Program-made: the position numbers and the translations under genes
From: Euperipatoides rowelli
Taxonomy: Eukaryota > Onychophora > Udeonychophora > Euonychophora > Peripatopsidae
Length of the DNA stretch: 24,806 nt
Strand: one strand, 5' to 3'
NCBI GenBank assembly: GCA_003024985.2
Contig: PXIH01S0005492.1
Shown: in pieces, positions 9,600-18,865 of the stretch
Layout of the letters: each line of letters begins with the position of its first letter
Numbering within the stretch: the first letter of the stretch is position 1
Notes under the pieces: generated by a model
Databases searched by the model: none
Told to the model about the DNA's origin: nothing
Seen by the model: the letters and a program-made list of their open reading frames with translations, nothing else

Positions 9600-10612
9600 G
9601 AAATAGGATTTAGTTATTTAATTTAAAGACTTGACAGAGATGCAGAGGGGTAGGTCTTATTATTTAAGCTGACTCTAACTACAAATCCAGCCTTATTTAC
9701 TCATCTTCTAATATTGAACTACTAAGTATACCATTACATTAACTTACAACATTCTTATTATAATCCTTATATATTTATCTCCTCCTGTAACACCCACTTT
9801 ACTTGTAATTCTTGAAACTGAACTTGAATATATTTACAATATTCCTCAGAATACTCTCATTACATTATACTAGGCGGGTTTAACTTACCTGAATATTACC
9901 CTAACCATCAACTTATTAATGACAATAAATCTCTATATTTACTAACTTATATGCATCCTGTGGGCTTAATCAATATACTAAAACATCTACTAGGGGTCAC
10001 AATTATCTTGATCAAATCTTTTCTGACCTTGAACTTGATGTATCTATGCTGATATTATATTTAATTCCGACCATATTCTTCTTAACATTAATTTTAATAC
10101 TTATATTTCTATTTGTCAAAATTTACTTCTATCAGCAGAATTTAGATTTTCTGAGACCGACTACAATCAACTAAACGATCTTATTAGAGAAAGTAATTGG
10201 AATCTAATTCTAGACAATAATAATATTGACATATCTTATGACAATTTTCAAAAATCTTTAAATGAATATATAACTATTTTTCTTCTAAGTATCCATCATT
10301 CGATGCTGAATTATATAAAATGCATAAACTTAAAACATCTCTCCGCAAAATTTATTTAACTAATCACTCCACTTATGATTACCAATTATACAAAAATACT
10401 AGAAATAAATATAACAATTTTTTTAAAAAATAAATTTTTTTTTTTAACATCCAACAAGAAGCTTCTCGTAAAAAATTTAATCCATTATAGAAATACAACA
10501 ACCACATACAACACACTTAAATATGATATACCAAAACACAACATCCAATACCTGAAGCAGAGCCAGTTAATTTTTTTCAACTATATTTCTCATCTAAGTT
10601 TAATAAAATGAC
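9600..10612 (+). pseudogene. LINE ORF2 fragment: endonuclease and linker
   Basis: Translating across frames gives pieces of an APE-like endonuclease, which would nick target DNA: LGGFNLPE at 9870-9893 (normally GDFN, so a key Asp appears as Gly), TRGHNYLDQIFSD at 9989-10027, and the final catalytic SDH at 10066-10074. The linker follows in one frame to about 10290, with RFSETDYNQLNDLIRESNW typical of the region between endonuclease and RT. A piece with LRKIYLTNHSTYDYQLYKN lies at about 10340-10430, and VNFFQLYFSSKFNKM ends at about 10610. Stops and frameshifts are frequent, including around the T-run at 10432-10445, so no full product is possible. The 78-codon frame at 10375-10611 is mostly an out-of-register reading of this segment. 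Confidence 0.7.
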
Positions 10613-10618
10613 TTAGCC

Positions 10619-11063
10619 TAATCTGTTATTCTATTTGTTCACTCCCCAATGCATTGTCTGTTATTCATTTGTTCACTTTCCAATACACATAATATGTATA
10701 ATTTAGTCCTTTCCAATGCACTTAACCCTTTCCACTCCAAGTACGGTATTATACCGACATTTTTACTTTACAATTCTCAATTCAACAATCATTGTTAGGC
10801 TCAAAAATGCTTTAAATTAATAACATTTATGTTTAAAGGGACTAAAATATATTTGTTTTTAATCTTTCCAAATGATTTTTAAAAAAACAAAAAATTAAAA
10901 TCAGGGGATTTAAAAGAATGCAAACAAGACAATTTTCAATTGGAGTGGAAAGGGTTAATCTGTTATTCATTTCTTCATTCTCCAATACACTTAATCTGTA
11001 TTCATTTGGTATATCTCCAATGTACTTAATCTGTTATTGATTTATTCACTCTCCCATGCACTT
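10619..11063. repeat. Short satellite, ~35-bp unit, six copies, split by a MITE
   Basis: Units have the form TAATCTGTTATTCATTTG then TTCACTCTCCAATGCACT. Three lie before the MITE (about 10619-10721) and three after (about 10955-11063). The TTAA at the unit junction was the MITE target. The array lies between the linker and RT of the LINE, so it interrupts that element or replaced part of it. Confidence 0.85.
10726..10954. mobile_element. piggyBac-like MITE with exact TTAA duplication
   Basis: A 229-bp insert has perfect 15-bp terminal inverted repeats CCCTTTCCACTCCAA, flanked on both sides by TTAA (10722-10725, 10955-10958). Just inside the left end is a 13-base palindrome CGGTATTATACCG (about 10744-10756), the kind of subterminal palindrome found in piggyBac-like elements. 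It has no coding capacity. The surrounding satellite has a single TTAA at this unit junction, so the empty site is readable. Its TIR shares CCCTTT with the element at 6971-8198 but then differs, so they are separate families. Confidence 0.92.
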
Positions 11064-11159
11064 AATTCATGAATCATTATACATTTAAAAGTAGGATAAC
11101 TAAGGATCATTTTCATGTATAAACATTTATCTTAACTTTAACTATTTTGCCACAAGAAC

Positions 11160-11685
11160 GAATCTTTGCTTAGGTGTGCGGTATTCCCCCCACTTCCCCT
11201 ACTCCTTACCACAGATTAATGACTACACTAACAATTTACTTAACCCACCTTTAATTGAAAGTTAAAACGTTAATGAAATTATATCAGGACTAAAAATAAC
11301 TATAATACCATTCCTGACAATATATCTGAGTCTGACACTTTAATTAAACAAACTTCAACTATCTCTTATCAAATTACTATACTTCTTAATAAGCTTATAG
11401 AAACAGGTACTTTTCCACACAAAATGAAAATCACCACTGTCATCCCTATTATACACAAATTAGGATTTAAGAATAACATAGAAAACTGTTGTCCTTTATT
11501 CAATACTAGTATCATTTCCAAAGTACTTGAAAGAATATTAGTTAAACACCTTTGTTTAATCTAAATAACTATATTACAACTAACCAGCATAGCTTCATGA
11601 ATGATCGTTCAACTACCACCAATTTAACATGTTTCAACTATCACATCACCACTGCCCTATCTGGAATCTAACAAAATATTCCCAG
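11160..11685 (+). pseudogene. LINE ORF2 fragment: start of reverse transcriptase
   Basis: The translation resembles the N-terminal RT motifs of Jockey/CR1-type LINEs: LLNKLIETGTFPHKMKITTV (about 11384-11443), then NNIENCCPLFNTSIISKVLE (from about 11472; the family usually has NYRPIS here, so Tyr-Arg are altered), then QHSFMNDRSTTTNL (from 11585) matching the usual Q.GF...RST motif. Stops and a shift near 11560-11585 break the frame. Homology fades after about 11685, before the catalytic aspartates, so no polymerase activity is possible. Confidence 0.7.
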
Positions 11686-11689
11686 TGTC

Positions 11690-13175
11690 AATTGGATAAT
11701 GGCGCGTTTAGTTATTATCCTTCCCCTTTTCATTATTTTTGTGTGTAAAAATTCATAATATTAAAGTTAATCTAATTTGTCACATGACTTGACACAAAGG
11801 AAGTCAGTTTTGCAGTATGTAGAAGCTGATATTAGTCGATAAGTCACAAAGGATGTCTGTCGACATTTAGAGACACAAAGGTACCACTTACATTTAGTAT
11901 GTGAAATTCATAATAGGCCTACTAATAATAATTATATTTTTATTAATATCTTCATTGTTTATGAACTNCATTATTTCTGCGGAGATTGAGTTTTTATTTG
12001 TGACATAATGGTATGAAGAGCATATATTTTAAATATATGAACAATAAATGCAAAAGTGTTCACAAGAATTAAAGAAATTTAGAATGCATAGGATTCTCTC
12101 AGGAGTATAATAAACAATTTTGAGAATAAAAAAATTCCATAAATAAAATTATAATTTTCTAAAATAATTTTAGATGTAACTGTTATAGTAGAGAGAATAA
12201 TTTTTATAAGAGGAGATATAAATAGTCTGTTGTATGAGTGTAGATGTCAGCCATTTTGGAAATTAGAGTGAACAGCTGACTTTAGAAAGTAAAAAAAAAA
12301 CTTTGTATGTGTTTTTTTATTTTTTTTTTGTTTAGATAAGTTAGATTAATTTCATTTGTTAATATTAAACTCATCATACTCTCTAATGCAAACATTATTT
12401 TTAAAATCTTTTTTTTTAAATATCAATTGAAGCACATTATGTAAATAAAATTTAAGATAAAGCAAATATTTTTATTTTATTTTCTTGCTTTTAGACCAAT
12501 ATGGGGTAAACAGTAATACTGTATTATCATGATTATTATTTTTAATAATTTTTTTTAAATACAAGTTTAGATGATGAGAAAAAATCATTAAAAAATAATA
12601 ATTTTTGTAAATGATTTTTTTTTGTTGCTGTTATATAATATACAGTATATAGAGTAACTTGCAATAATTTACTGATTTTATTATCTACTTATTTTATTTG
12701 GCTGTTATGGTAAAATAAGTAATGCAAGAAGCTAAGAACCAAGGGTGTAATCTTATTTCAAGATATATTAGGGTTAGTGTTCATATAAATTCAAAATGCA
12801 AAAAATGGGACATCTCTACAATGGGGAAGAGGGATGGTAATATTGAAAAAAAAACAAGATTACCTTAAATTCTTCCCCCAAAGCATCAGTAAATGCATAT
12901 TTACATTTGGGAAGTTTTGGTCAACATGAAGGAATTTTTATCAATAGACAATAAATTTAAATACAGTAATAGCTGACAATAGGGGTGAAAATGAAACAAA
13001 AGATATAAATCACATGACTGCCAGAAAGTATTCATAATGATGTAATTGTAATTTTCATGTTAGAAACTTATAATGTGGACTCGTGATTTTAAGATTGTTA
13101 CTGAAATTCTTTAGAGGTTTCTTTATATTTATTATTTAAAAAAAAAAAAAAAATGGGTCAAATATGGCAATAAGG
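11690..13175. other. AT-rich non-coding stretch
   Basis: No gene or element boundary recognised. Three copies of CACAAAGG lie close together near 11800-11880. One base is undetermined near 11968. Long T/A runs are frequent. I find no terminal inverted repeats here. Confidence 0.5.
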
Positions 13176-13220
13176 AACATTATGGTGTTCCAATAGACCT
13201 TATTGGGACACCATAATGTT
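13176..13220. repeat. Hairpin: 20-bp arms, 5-bp loop
   Basis: Arms AACATTATGGTGTTCCAATA (13176-13195) and its inverse (13201-13220) match at 19 of 20 positions around the loop GACCT. A third, direct copy ACATTATGGTGTT lies at 13236-13248. The loop is too short for a usual miRNA precursor. It may be a small fold-back repeat. Confidence 0.9.
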
Positions 13221-13321
13221 ATTTTAATAAAAATGACATTATGGTGTTGTTTTCATAAAAACGGGACATATACAAATATAACCAGGGTACCAAAACTACT
13301 ATGTTGGAAGACAGGAAGGAT

Positions 13322-13767
13322 CAGTGCAGAATTTATGTATAAGCTAAACAAGCTATAGCTTAGGGCCCCCACTTTCTTGGGGCCCCCCCAAAAAAATTGT
13401 CCGAGTGAGCAAGTATCATATATACTTAAATATACTGTATCTGCAGCATTATTTGTCCCAATGTCGCACGTCCGGGACGTCCCATACTCTTCACCTAATT
13501 TTTTTAGCGCATCTTTTCGAAGAACAAAGCGCTATTGTCCCTATAGTTTGCATTACCGATAACCAGTTTACCGGTATTAGTATTACCGGTAATTTTTAAA
13601 ATTATTTCATTATTATTTTATAATAGAAATGGAACGTTTAAAGTATATAATTTCTTTTACTATAAACACGGGGATTCCCCTGTGTTGCTCAGCTACACTC
13701 GAGCATGCGCTGACGGGCCCCATATCTCAAATAACTTAGGGCCTTATGAAGTCTAAATTTGGCACTG
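13322..13767. mobile_element. Non-autonomous hAT-type element with perfect 8-bp target duplication
   Basis: The 446-bp element starts CAGTGCAGAATTTA and ends with the inverse of CAGTGCCAAATTTA. It is bounded by the identical 8-mer GGAAGGAT (13314-13321 and 13768-13775). CAGTG ends plus an 8-bp duplication identify a hAT-type transposon. Subterminal sequence at both ends carries CTTAGGGCCC-type words, and the interior is CpG-richer than the flanks (GCGCTATTG, CGTCCGGGACG). The small frames at 13377-13562 and 13405-13599 have no transposase motif, so this is an internally deleted or MITE copy dependent on an outside transposase. Confidence 0.92.
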
Positions 13768-13775
13768 GGAAGGAT

Positions 13776-14412
13776 ACAATTTCAGCTGTGGGTTTGGGGG
13801 AGGGGGGTAGACTGTAAGCACCCCACATCCTCAATGGCACCCAGGGTGAGCACCTGAAAGCAAATGCTTTTTAATAAATTTCAAAGTGTTTTCTCTTGTT
13901 TTTGATATGTCAAAAGCTTATTAATTTTAAATTCAAAATATCTTTTTTTTTGTTATTTTTACAAAAATAACTAATAAAGAACACCATAATTTCTTAATGA
14001 ATTCAAATTTTTTTATATAACTTAAGAGACTTGTTTTAAAATAAGTGATTGCTATTAAATATTCATAAATTATTCAATTATATCACATAATATATTACTT
14101 AGTTCAATCAGAATTATAGGTCAAATGGAAGCTTCTTTGTCCATAAGAATCAAAGGGGTAGGCTACCGGTAACATAAATTAAATCCTTTGAATATTAGCT
14201 TTAGCTAAGTTATACCACAGTATAGATACTTATACTGTGGTTATTTTAGGCTACATTTTATCAGATAAAAGAAAATTTCAACCTACTAACTGATTTAAGA
14301 ATAAATAAGAGTGTTTTAAATTCTGAGTTGTTTACTTATTACAAGTAAAGGACTTTTAGCCTTTCAAAATAATAATACATAAGCTACATTTTCATTTTTT
14401 TTTAAAAGAAAA
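13776..14412. other. AT-rich non-coding stretch
   Basis: A G-rich patch lies at about 13789-13807 (GGGTTTGGGGGAGGGGGG), a potential G-quadruplex. An 11-bp inverted repeat ACCACAGTATA with a 6-base loop lies at 14214-14241. No gene is visible. Confidence 0.5.
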
Positions 14413-14472
14413 GGACCAGGACTAGGTCTGTCTTATATAAAAAAAAAAAATATCAAGGCTTAGCCCTGGTCC
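14413..14472. repeat. Imperfect inverted repeat
   Basis: GGACCAGGACTAGG (14413-14426) pairs with the inverse arm at 14459-14472, 12 of 14 positions, around an A/T-rich 32-base middle that includes 12 A. It may be a small fold-back remnant. Confidence 0.6.
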
Positions 14473-15055
14473 CACTATACTCTGTTAACACATCTAATCT
14501 GATGGAAGTAAACTATTAAGCAGATTATCATAACACTATTAGAATCTATACTTCAATATTTATTTGACAATTCATACTGTTTTTAAAGGTATAATATCAC
14601 CAAAAACCAGTTTTTGATATTTAAAATCAGATTAAGAAAAAAAAAATGATACATATAATTTTTAATGCTTAATTATGAACTATTTAGTTGTTATTCTAAT
14701 TTTAAAATGGTGAATTTGGTCATTTTTTCTGGTCGCCATTCATTTCCGCTTTGCCATTTTTGTGTACAAGTCAATGATATAACATTATGAACTATGTACT
14801 CCATTTTGCCTGGTAATTACATGGTAAACATCCAAATTTAAATTTTTTATATTCTTTACTTCCTCAAAGAAAAATGCCTATAAAATATGTGGCTTAGGGA
14901 TGCAGTAATAGTCAAAATCAGAAGGATCTGCACTTTCACAAATTGCATAATAATGATACAATAAGAAATATTTGGATAAAGAAAATATTAAGCATGCAGC
15001 CTGGACTCCAACAAAATACACGTTTCTTATGTTTAAACACATACTCCAGAGAAAA
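14473..15055. other. AT-rich non-coding stretch
   Basis: Nothing recognised. The minus-strand frame 15066-14878 has no known motif. Confidence 0.5.
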
Positions 15056-15186
15056 GTTTTTAGCACATTTGGAGTAAATCAAAGTTTATAATCGGACTCA
15101 CTATTGTCAAATTAGATGTCATAAATTTTCACGAAGATCAAATTAAAATTAATAAAGTTCTGAGACCAAACAGAAACGTAAATAGA
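15056..15186 (+). repeat. Direct repeat, copy A
   Basis: About 131 bp shared in the same orientation with 15497-15627. Conserved blocks include GTAAATCAAAGTT, GTCAAATTAGATG and ATTAAAATTAATAAAGT. The copies are clearly diverged, so the duplication is old or both are members of an interspersed family. Confidence 0.85.
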
Positions 15187-15225
15187 CACTCATGACTGAT
15201 GTATGCACAATGTTGCTTTGGATAT

Positions 15226-15454
15226 CAGACCTACCATTGTCATGCATCCTCCAAAAACAACCAACCAAATAAAATGAAAGTCGACCTCTGGTTGGATGTT
15301 ATTTTATTTATTTAATTTGTAGCTAGGGTCAGTGTGCGGTTACGGTTAAAGATCCTTTAATTTGCTATTACTATATATTCATGTTGGAGTTAGGGTCAGT
15401 GCAAAGTTAAGGTTGGTAGATTGTCTAATAGATTGCATGTTAATGGTAGGTCTG
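15226..15454. mobile_element. Small inverted-repeat element between the duplicated copies
   Basis: CAGACCTACCATTGTCATGC at 15226 is matched by its inverse at the right end (15454 inward: CAGACCTACCATTAACATGC). Inside, a diverged direct repeat built on TAGGGTCAGTG occurs twice (near 15324 and 15391). It is 229 bp with no coding capacity. Flanks do not show a clear target duplication, so the superfamily is not assigned. Confidence 0.65.
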
Positions 15455-15496
15455 AGATTCAAATGCTGGTCTAAAAACTACGCTATGGAGATGCCA

Positions 15497-15627
15497 GTTT
15501 TAGCACAATTGGCGTAAATCAAAGTTCATATTTGGGTTCACTATGGTCAAATTAGATGACATATAAATTTTCACAAAGATCAGATTAAAATTAATAAAGT
15601 CCTGAGATCCAACAGAAATGTAAATAA
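15497..15627 (+). repeat. Direct repeat, copy B
   Basis: Second copy of the segment at 15056-15186, offset 440 bp (about 211 bp if the intervening inverted-repeat element is removed). It differs from copy A by scattered substitutions and short indels. Confidence 0.85.
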
Positions 15628-16379
15628 GCAATGGCTTGTACTAAAAATAGTTTCTATTTAATGTAAATCAATGTTTTAGATAGATAGTGAATCATTGGCT
15701 TCTCATAAATTTAGTTGTTACTTGTAAAAACATAAAAATGAAAACTATCATTCCAATACATTAGTTTTTGTTTTGTTTTTTTATTAAAAAAAATAATTCT
15801 AGTTGCTTGATATTTACTTTAAAAAAACTTTTTTTTCTTGGATTATTTTTATCAAGGTTTTTTTATTTTATCCATGAAAATATGAATAAATTATAGGGAT
15901 CTAAATGACACAAATGCTGGTGATTCATCAAATAATAAAAAAAAGCAAATCCTTCTGGAAAAAATTATACTAAGGAAAAAAAGTAGTGAAAGGAGACTAC
16001 GTAAATTTCCACATTATTCGGTTTACTAAAAAATTTTGTGTGTCAAAAATTTTATTTGTTGCTTTTACTTTTGACAATTATGAAAAAAACGGTCGGACAA
16101 CACTAGGTAATTGAGTGTCACCTGCTTTCTACCTCATTATAATCTAAAATATGCAAGTAAATCACATGTTTTAATAGCTATTTAAAAGATACAAAAATCA
16201 CAGGATCCCTAGAAGCTCCAAAAAATCGTGGGATTTTGTTAGTCATTCTCAGGATTCAGATCATTACTTTTGATCATGATTTTCTAACAGACAGACAAAT
16301 GCATTTTATTACATACAATTAATTTAAATTTTTGTTACAAATGGAAACAAATCAAAAAAATTATAGGAAATTAAAATAC
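15628..16379. other. AT-rich non-coding stretch
   Basis: No gene recognised. It ends in ATTAAAATAC (16370-16379), the same 10-mer found just beyond the right end of the nested transposon at 20494-20503. Confidence 0.5.
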
Positions 16380-16659
16380 AAGGTGTCCCAAAATTATGGA
16401 CTCATGATTAAATATACACATTAATAATGTCCGTATTTCTTATTTTGGGAATTAAAATAGCATGATGCTTTTATAGTAATCAAAATAAAGCAGAATGGTG
16501 ATTTTACATTGTTTCATGAAAATCACCTTGAGATGACAAAGCTAACTCCACATCGTGAAATTGTTGACAACAATTAAATTATCAATGTTTTCATTTTAAG
16601 ATCATAGAAATGTTCATACAAGAATTGATTTGTGTTGGCTGTTAATGGTTTTGAGTTTG
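16380..16659 (+). mobile_element. Left part of an old DNA transposon split by the LTR element
   Basis: The terminal AAGGTGTCCCAAAATTATGG, then ACTCATGA, TAAATATA and CACATTAAT, reappears as an inverse, diverged copy at 20434-20493 beyond the LTR retrotransposon. The two ends are flanked by ATTAAAATAC on both sides. A short frame at 16533 (MTKLTPHREIVDNN, then stop) vaguely resembles the N-terminus of a Tc1/mariner-type transposase, but this is weak, and a 9-10-bp flank would suit a Mutator-like element better. A small hairpin (GGTGATTTT, inverse) lies near 16497-16527. Confidence 0.5.
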
Positions 16660-16857
16660 TGTAGGCTACTGTATTGCAACTGCATTGTTATACTATACAT
16701 ACAGTACAGTACCATACATGCTGTCACTCCATGCTGGAGTGAACTAAAACACCCATTGTTATGATATATGTTACCTTAGCTTTGGTCGGTATTCAGGCCT
16801 TAATAAATGTTTTTGTTCCTACCTAATAGTGTTGTTGCCTGTACTCAGAATACTTCA
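16660..16857 (+). repeat. 5' LTR
   Basis: It starts TGTAGGCTACTGTATT and ends near ACTTCA, giving the usual TG...CA boundaries, and aligns with 20231-20427. An 8-bp hairpin stem with loop TGC lies at 16724-16742. AATAAA at 16802-16807 could serve as polyadenylation signal. Boundaries are set by the polypurine tract at the 3' LTR and the primer-binding site after this one, and could shift by a few bases. Confidence 0.88.
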
Positions 16858-16859
16858 TT

Positions 16860-16871
16860 TGGTGACAAGGT
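16860..16871 (+). promoter_or_regulatory. Putative primer-binding site
   Basis: TGGTGACAAGGT begins 2 bases after the LTR. TGG pairs with the CCA 3' end of a tRNA. I cannot name the tRNA. Confidence 0.55.
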
Positions 16872-16942
16872 AAATACCAAATATAATATTTAACCTTTTT
16901 TTGCCTTTTTTTTTTATTGTTTTCTTTTTAAAAAAAAAGAAA

Positions 16943-17705
16943 ATGGACTCTAGAATCGAATCGTTCGATCCGTCAAGGATGAATTGGGGAAAATATGTTG
17001 AAAGGATCAAGTTTTTCCTAGAGGCTAACAGCATCAAGGAAGAAGTCAGGAAAGCCACTGTTTTGACAATCATGGGGTATTTTTGCCTTCAATTTGCTGT
17101 GCGGTCTACTAGCCCCAGCATTACCCTCCACTTCTACTCTAGCGGAGATCTTCTCAACCCTTGAAACTCGCTTCAACCCCAACCCTTGGCTCGTATCCAG
17201 AGGTTCAATCTTCGGAAGAGGCTGCAACAAGAAAATGAACCTGCAACTGCCTTCGCCACGGATTTGCATAAGCTCAGTATTTATTGTAACCTAAGAGACA
17301 ACCTGAACTGTACTCTTGTTGATCAGTTCATTTTAATTCATTTTTGGTATGAATGATATGGCGCTCCAAAAGTGCCTTCTTTTAGAAAAGGATGACATTT
17401 CCCTCAACAGCGTAATCCAACTCGCTATCGCCGCTGAAATCTCCAATAAAAACGTGATCATTCTTCAAAACAAACCCAGTTACAATGACTTGCTTGCCGT
17501 CAAGGCCCCAATCAAGCTTAGACAGCCACCACTCAAGGATTCTAGAAGATTTATCTGCAAGTGCTGCAGAGGCAATCACAAAAGCGACGATTGCAGTTTC
17601 AAAGAAGTTGAATGTTTCTACTGCAAACAAAAGGGGCATATCAAAGCCATTTGTCGCTCTTTAAAATACAAAGCTAGTTCACAGTCGAGCAAAAATGACC
17701 AGTAG
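16943..17705 (+). pseudogene. gag: gag remnant with two CCHC zinc knuckles
   Basis: ATG at 16943 opens a typical Ty3/gypsy capsid start (FDPSRMNWGKYVERIKFFLE). The frame shifts between about 17076 and 17090, continues as LLCGLLAPALPSTSTLAEIF to about 17200, shifts again (ENEPATAFATDLHKLSIYC), hits a stop near 17356, and resumes in the frame from 17349. That last frame ends in the nucleocapsid: CX2CX3HX4C at 17556-17594 (one residue short of the canonical spacing) and a canonical CX2CX4HX4C at 17613-17654, with the stop TAG at 17703-17705. The family's protein packages the RNA in cytoplasmic particles. Three frames are used, so no intact Gag can be made. Confidence 0.88.
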
Positions 17706-17806
17706 ATGTCACAGGGTAGTGCAACAAGCGTGTTTGAGGACAAAGGGGTTGACTGCTGTTTAGATCAGATTAACTTTATTGTAAACACTACCTAGCAATC
17801 AACTCT

Positions 17807-18121
17807 CACAGTGTCAGACCTTTCATGGTGCAACTAAATGTTGATGGACAGCTCCTCCCTTTTGAAATCAACTCAGGTGCAGCCATCAGCATCTTGCCTC
17901 ACTGCATTTTCATGAAACACTGGCCCAAATGCAAACTACTCCCCACAGCTATAATCCTTCCTGCGTTCGACCACTTGATCAAGCCCTCGGGGATCTGTAA
18001 GGTCAATGTTGTATTTAATAATTATAAGGCCAGAAACCTTGATTTAATAGTTACTAAGGAGGGAACCTCCATCCTGTTGGGTGATGCCTGATTTCAAGAA
18101 CTAGGGCTAACCCCAAGCTTT
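17807..18121 (+). pseudogene. Retroviral-type aspartic protease remnant
   Basis: Family-like sequence starts before the first Met (HSVRPF then MVQLNVDGQLLPFEINSGAA). The active-site triad, normally D-S/T-G, reads N-S-G at about residue 18 of the open frame (17825-18091). A single G-to-A change of the Asp codon GAC explains this, and it should abolish the dimeric enzyme that cleaves Gag-Pol. The C-terminal flap/LLG motif is present (SILLGDA), followed by a TGA stop where the family usually has Trp, and recognisable sequence (FQELGL) continues after it. Confidence 0.85.
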
Positions 18122-18124
18122 TTA

Positions 18125-18865
18125 GTGTCTCAACCCCCCCCCCCCCCCCACCCCCTTAAAATTAATTCTACAAATTATTACCAAGCTACAGAATTAAAAC
18201 TAAAAGAACTTTTGAAAGAATTCAAGGACTTATTCTCTCCAGATCTTGGTTGCATTATAGGTCACACTGCTAAGGTCTACCTCAAGGACAAAGCCATACC
18301 CAAGTTTTGTAAGCACTGACCGGTTCCCCTAGCCCTCCCTAAAATTGAAGAGGAACTTTTGAAACTATAATCTCAAGGGATCTTATTCCCTATTAAATGT
18401 TCAAGTTGGGCCACCCCTATCATCCCCATTGTCAAAAAAATAGGCGACCTCAGGCTGTGTGGTGACTACAAGGTCGGCCTCAATCCAAACCAAGAAATCG
18501 ACCAATACCCCCCTTCCAATCATCGAGGAGATCCTCACTAAATTAGCTGGAGGAACCGTATTTTCCAAATTGGACTTGGCCCAGGCCTACAACAGGTACC
18601 TATGGATGAAGAGTCAACCAATCTCATAGCCATAAACACACATAAAGGCTTATTTAGCATCACTAGACTGCCGTTTGGGGTTGCATCTGCCCCAGCTATT
18701 TTTCAACAGATTATGGATACTATTCTTGCCGGCAATGATCATGTCAGTTGCTATCTAGATGACATTCTGATCACAAGTGCCGTCAAGGAGTCCCACTTAA
18801 TTGACTTAAAAAGAGTATTTACTGCATTAAATAAAGCCGGTATACACCTAAAGCTTGAGATGTGC
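18125..18865 (+). pseudogene. pol: Reverse transcriptase remnant
   Basis: After a run of 16 C (18134-18149) the sequence reads KELLKEFKDLFSPDLGCIIG, the usual RT entry. A TGA at 18317 replaces what looks like a CGA Arg codon before PVPLAL, and a TAA interrupts near 18368. Fingers sequence SSWATPIIPIVKK and LCGDYK follow. An extra C in the run near 18510 shifts the frame before the first catalytic region FSKLDLAQAY (about 18565-18593). The frame from 18602 carries THKGLF, LPFG (18668-18679) and the catalytic YLDD (18752-18763). Catalytic aspartates are still present but in different frames. Sequence ends abruptly near KLEMCEQ, where the thumb and connection domain should follow. Confidence 0.92.

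Larger units (their letters stand above)
8838..11685 (+). mobile_element. Degenerate non-LTR retrotransposon (LINE), endonuclease type
   Basis: From left to right there are an ORF1-like C-terminal segment, an APE-type endonuclease, the endonuclease-RT linker and the first RT motifs, all plus strand, in the order of Jockey/CR1-type LINEs. The reading frame is broken by many stops and shifts. A satellite with a MITE inside it (10619-11063) separates the linker from the RT. The element stops before the RT palm, so the YADD-type catalytic motif and the 3' end are absent. LINE copies are usually 5'-truncated, so losing the 3' end points to a later deletion or rearrangement. Confidence 0.75.

Noticed and set aside
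10375-10611. 78-codon ORF as an independent gene
   Set aside because: It overlaps LINE ORF2 linker sequence and is mostly an out-of-register reading caused by a T-run frameshift.
13176-13220. miRNA precursor
   Set aside because: The stem is only 20 bp with a 5-base loop, too short for a typical precursor, and the flanks do not extend the pairing.
13377-13599. Two overlapping plus-strand ORFs
   Set aside because: Both lie inside the non-autonomous hAT element and show no transposase motif.
16855-17269. Minus-strand ORFs across the LTR and gag region
   Set aside because: They are antisense shadows of the gag sequence, which has clear family motifs on the plus strand.
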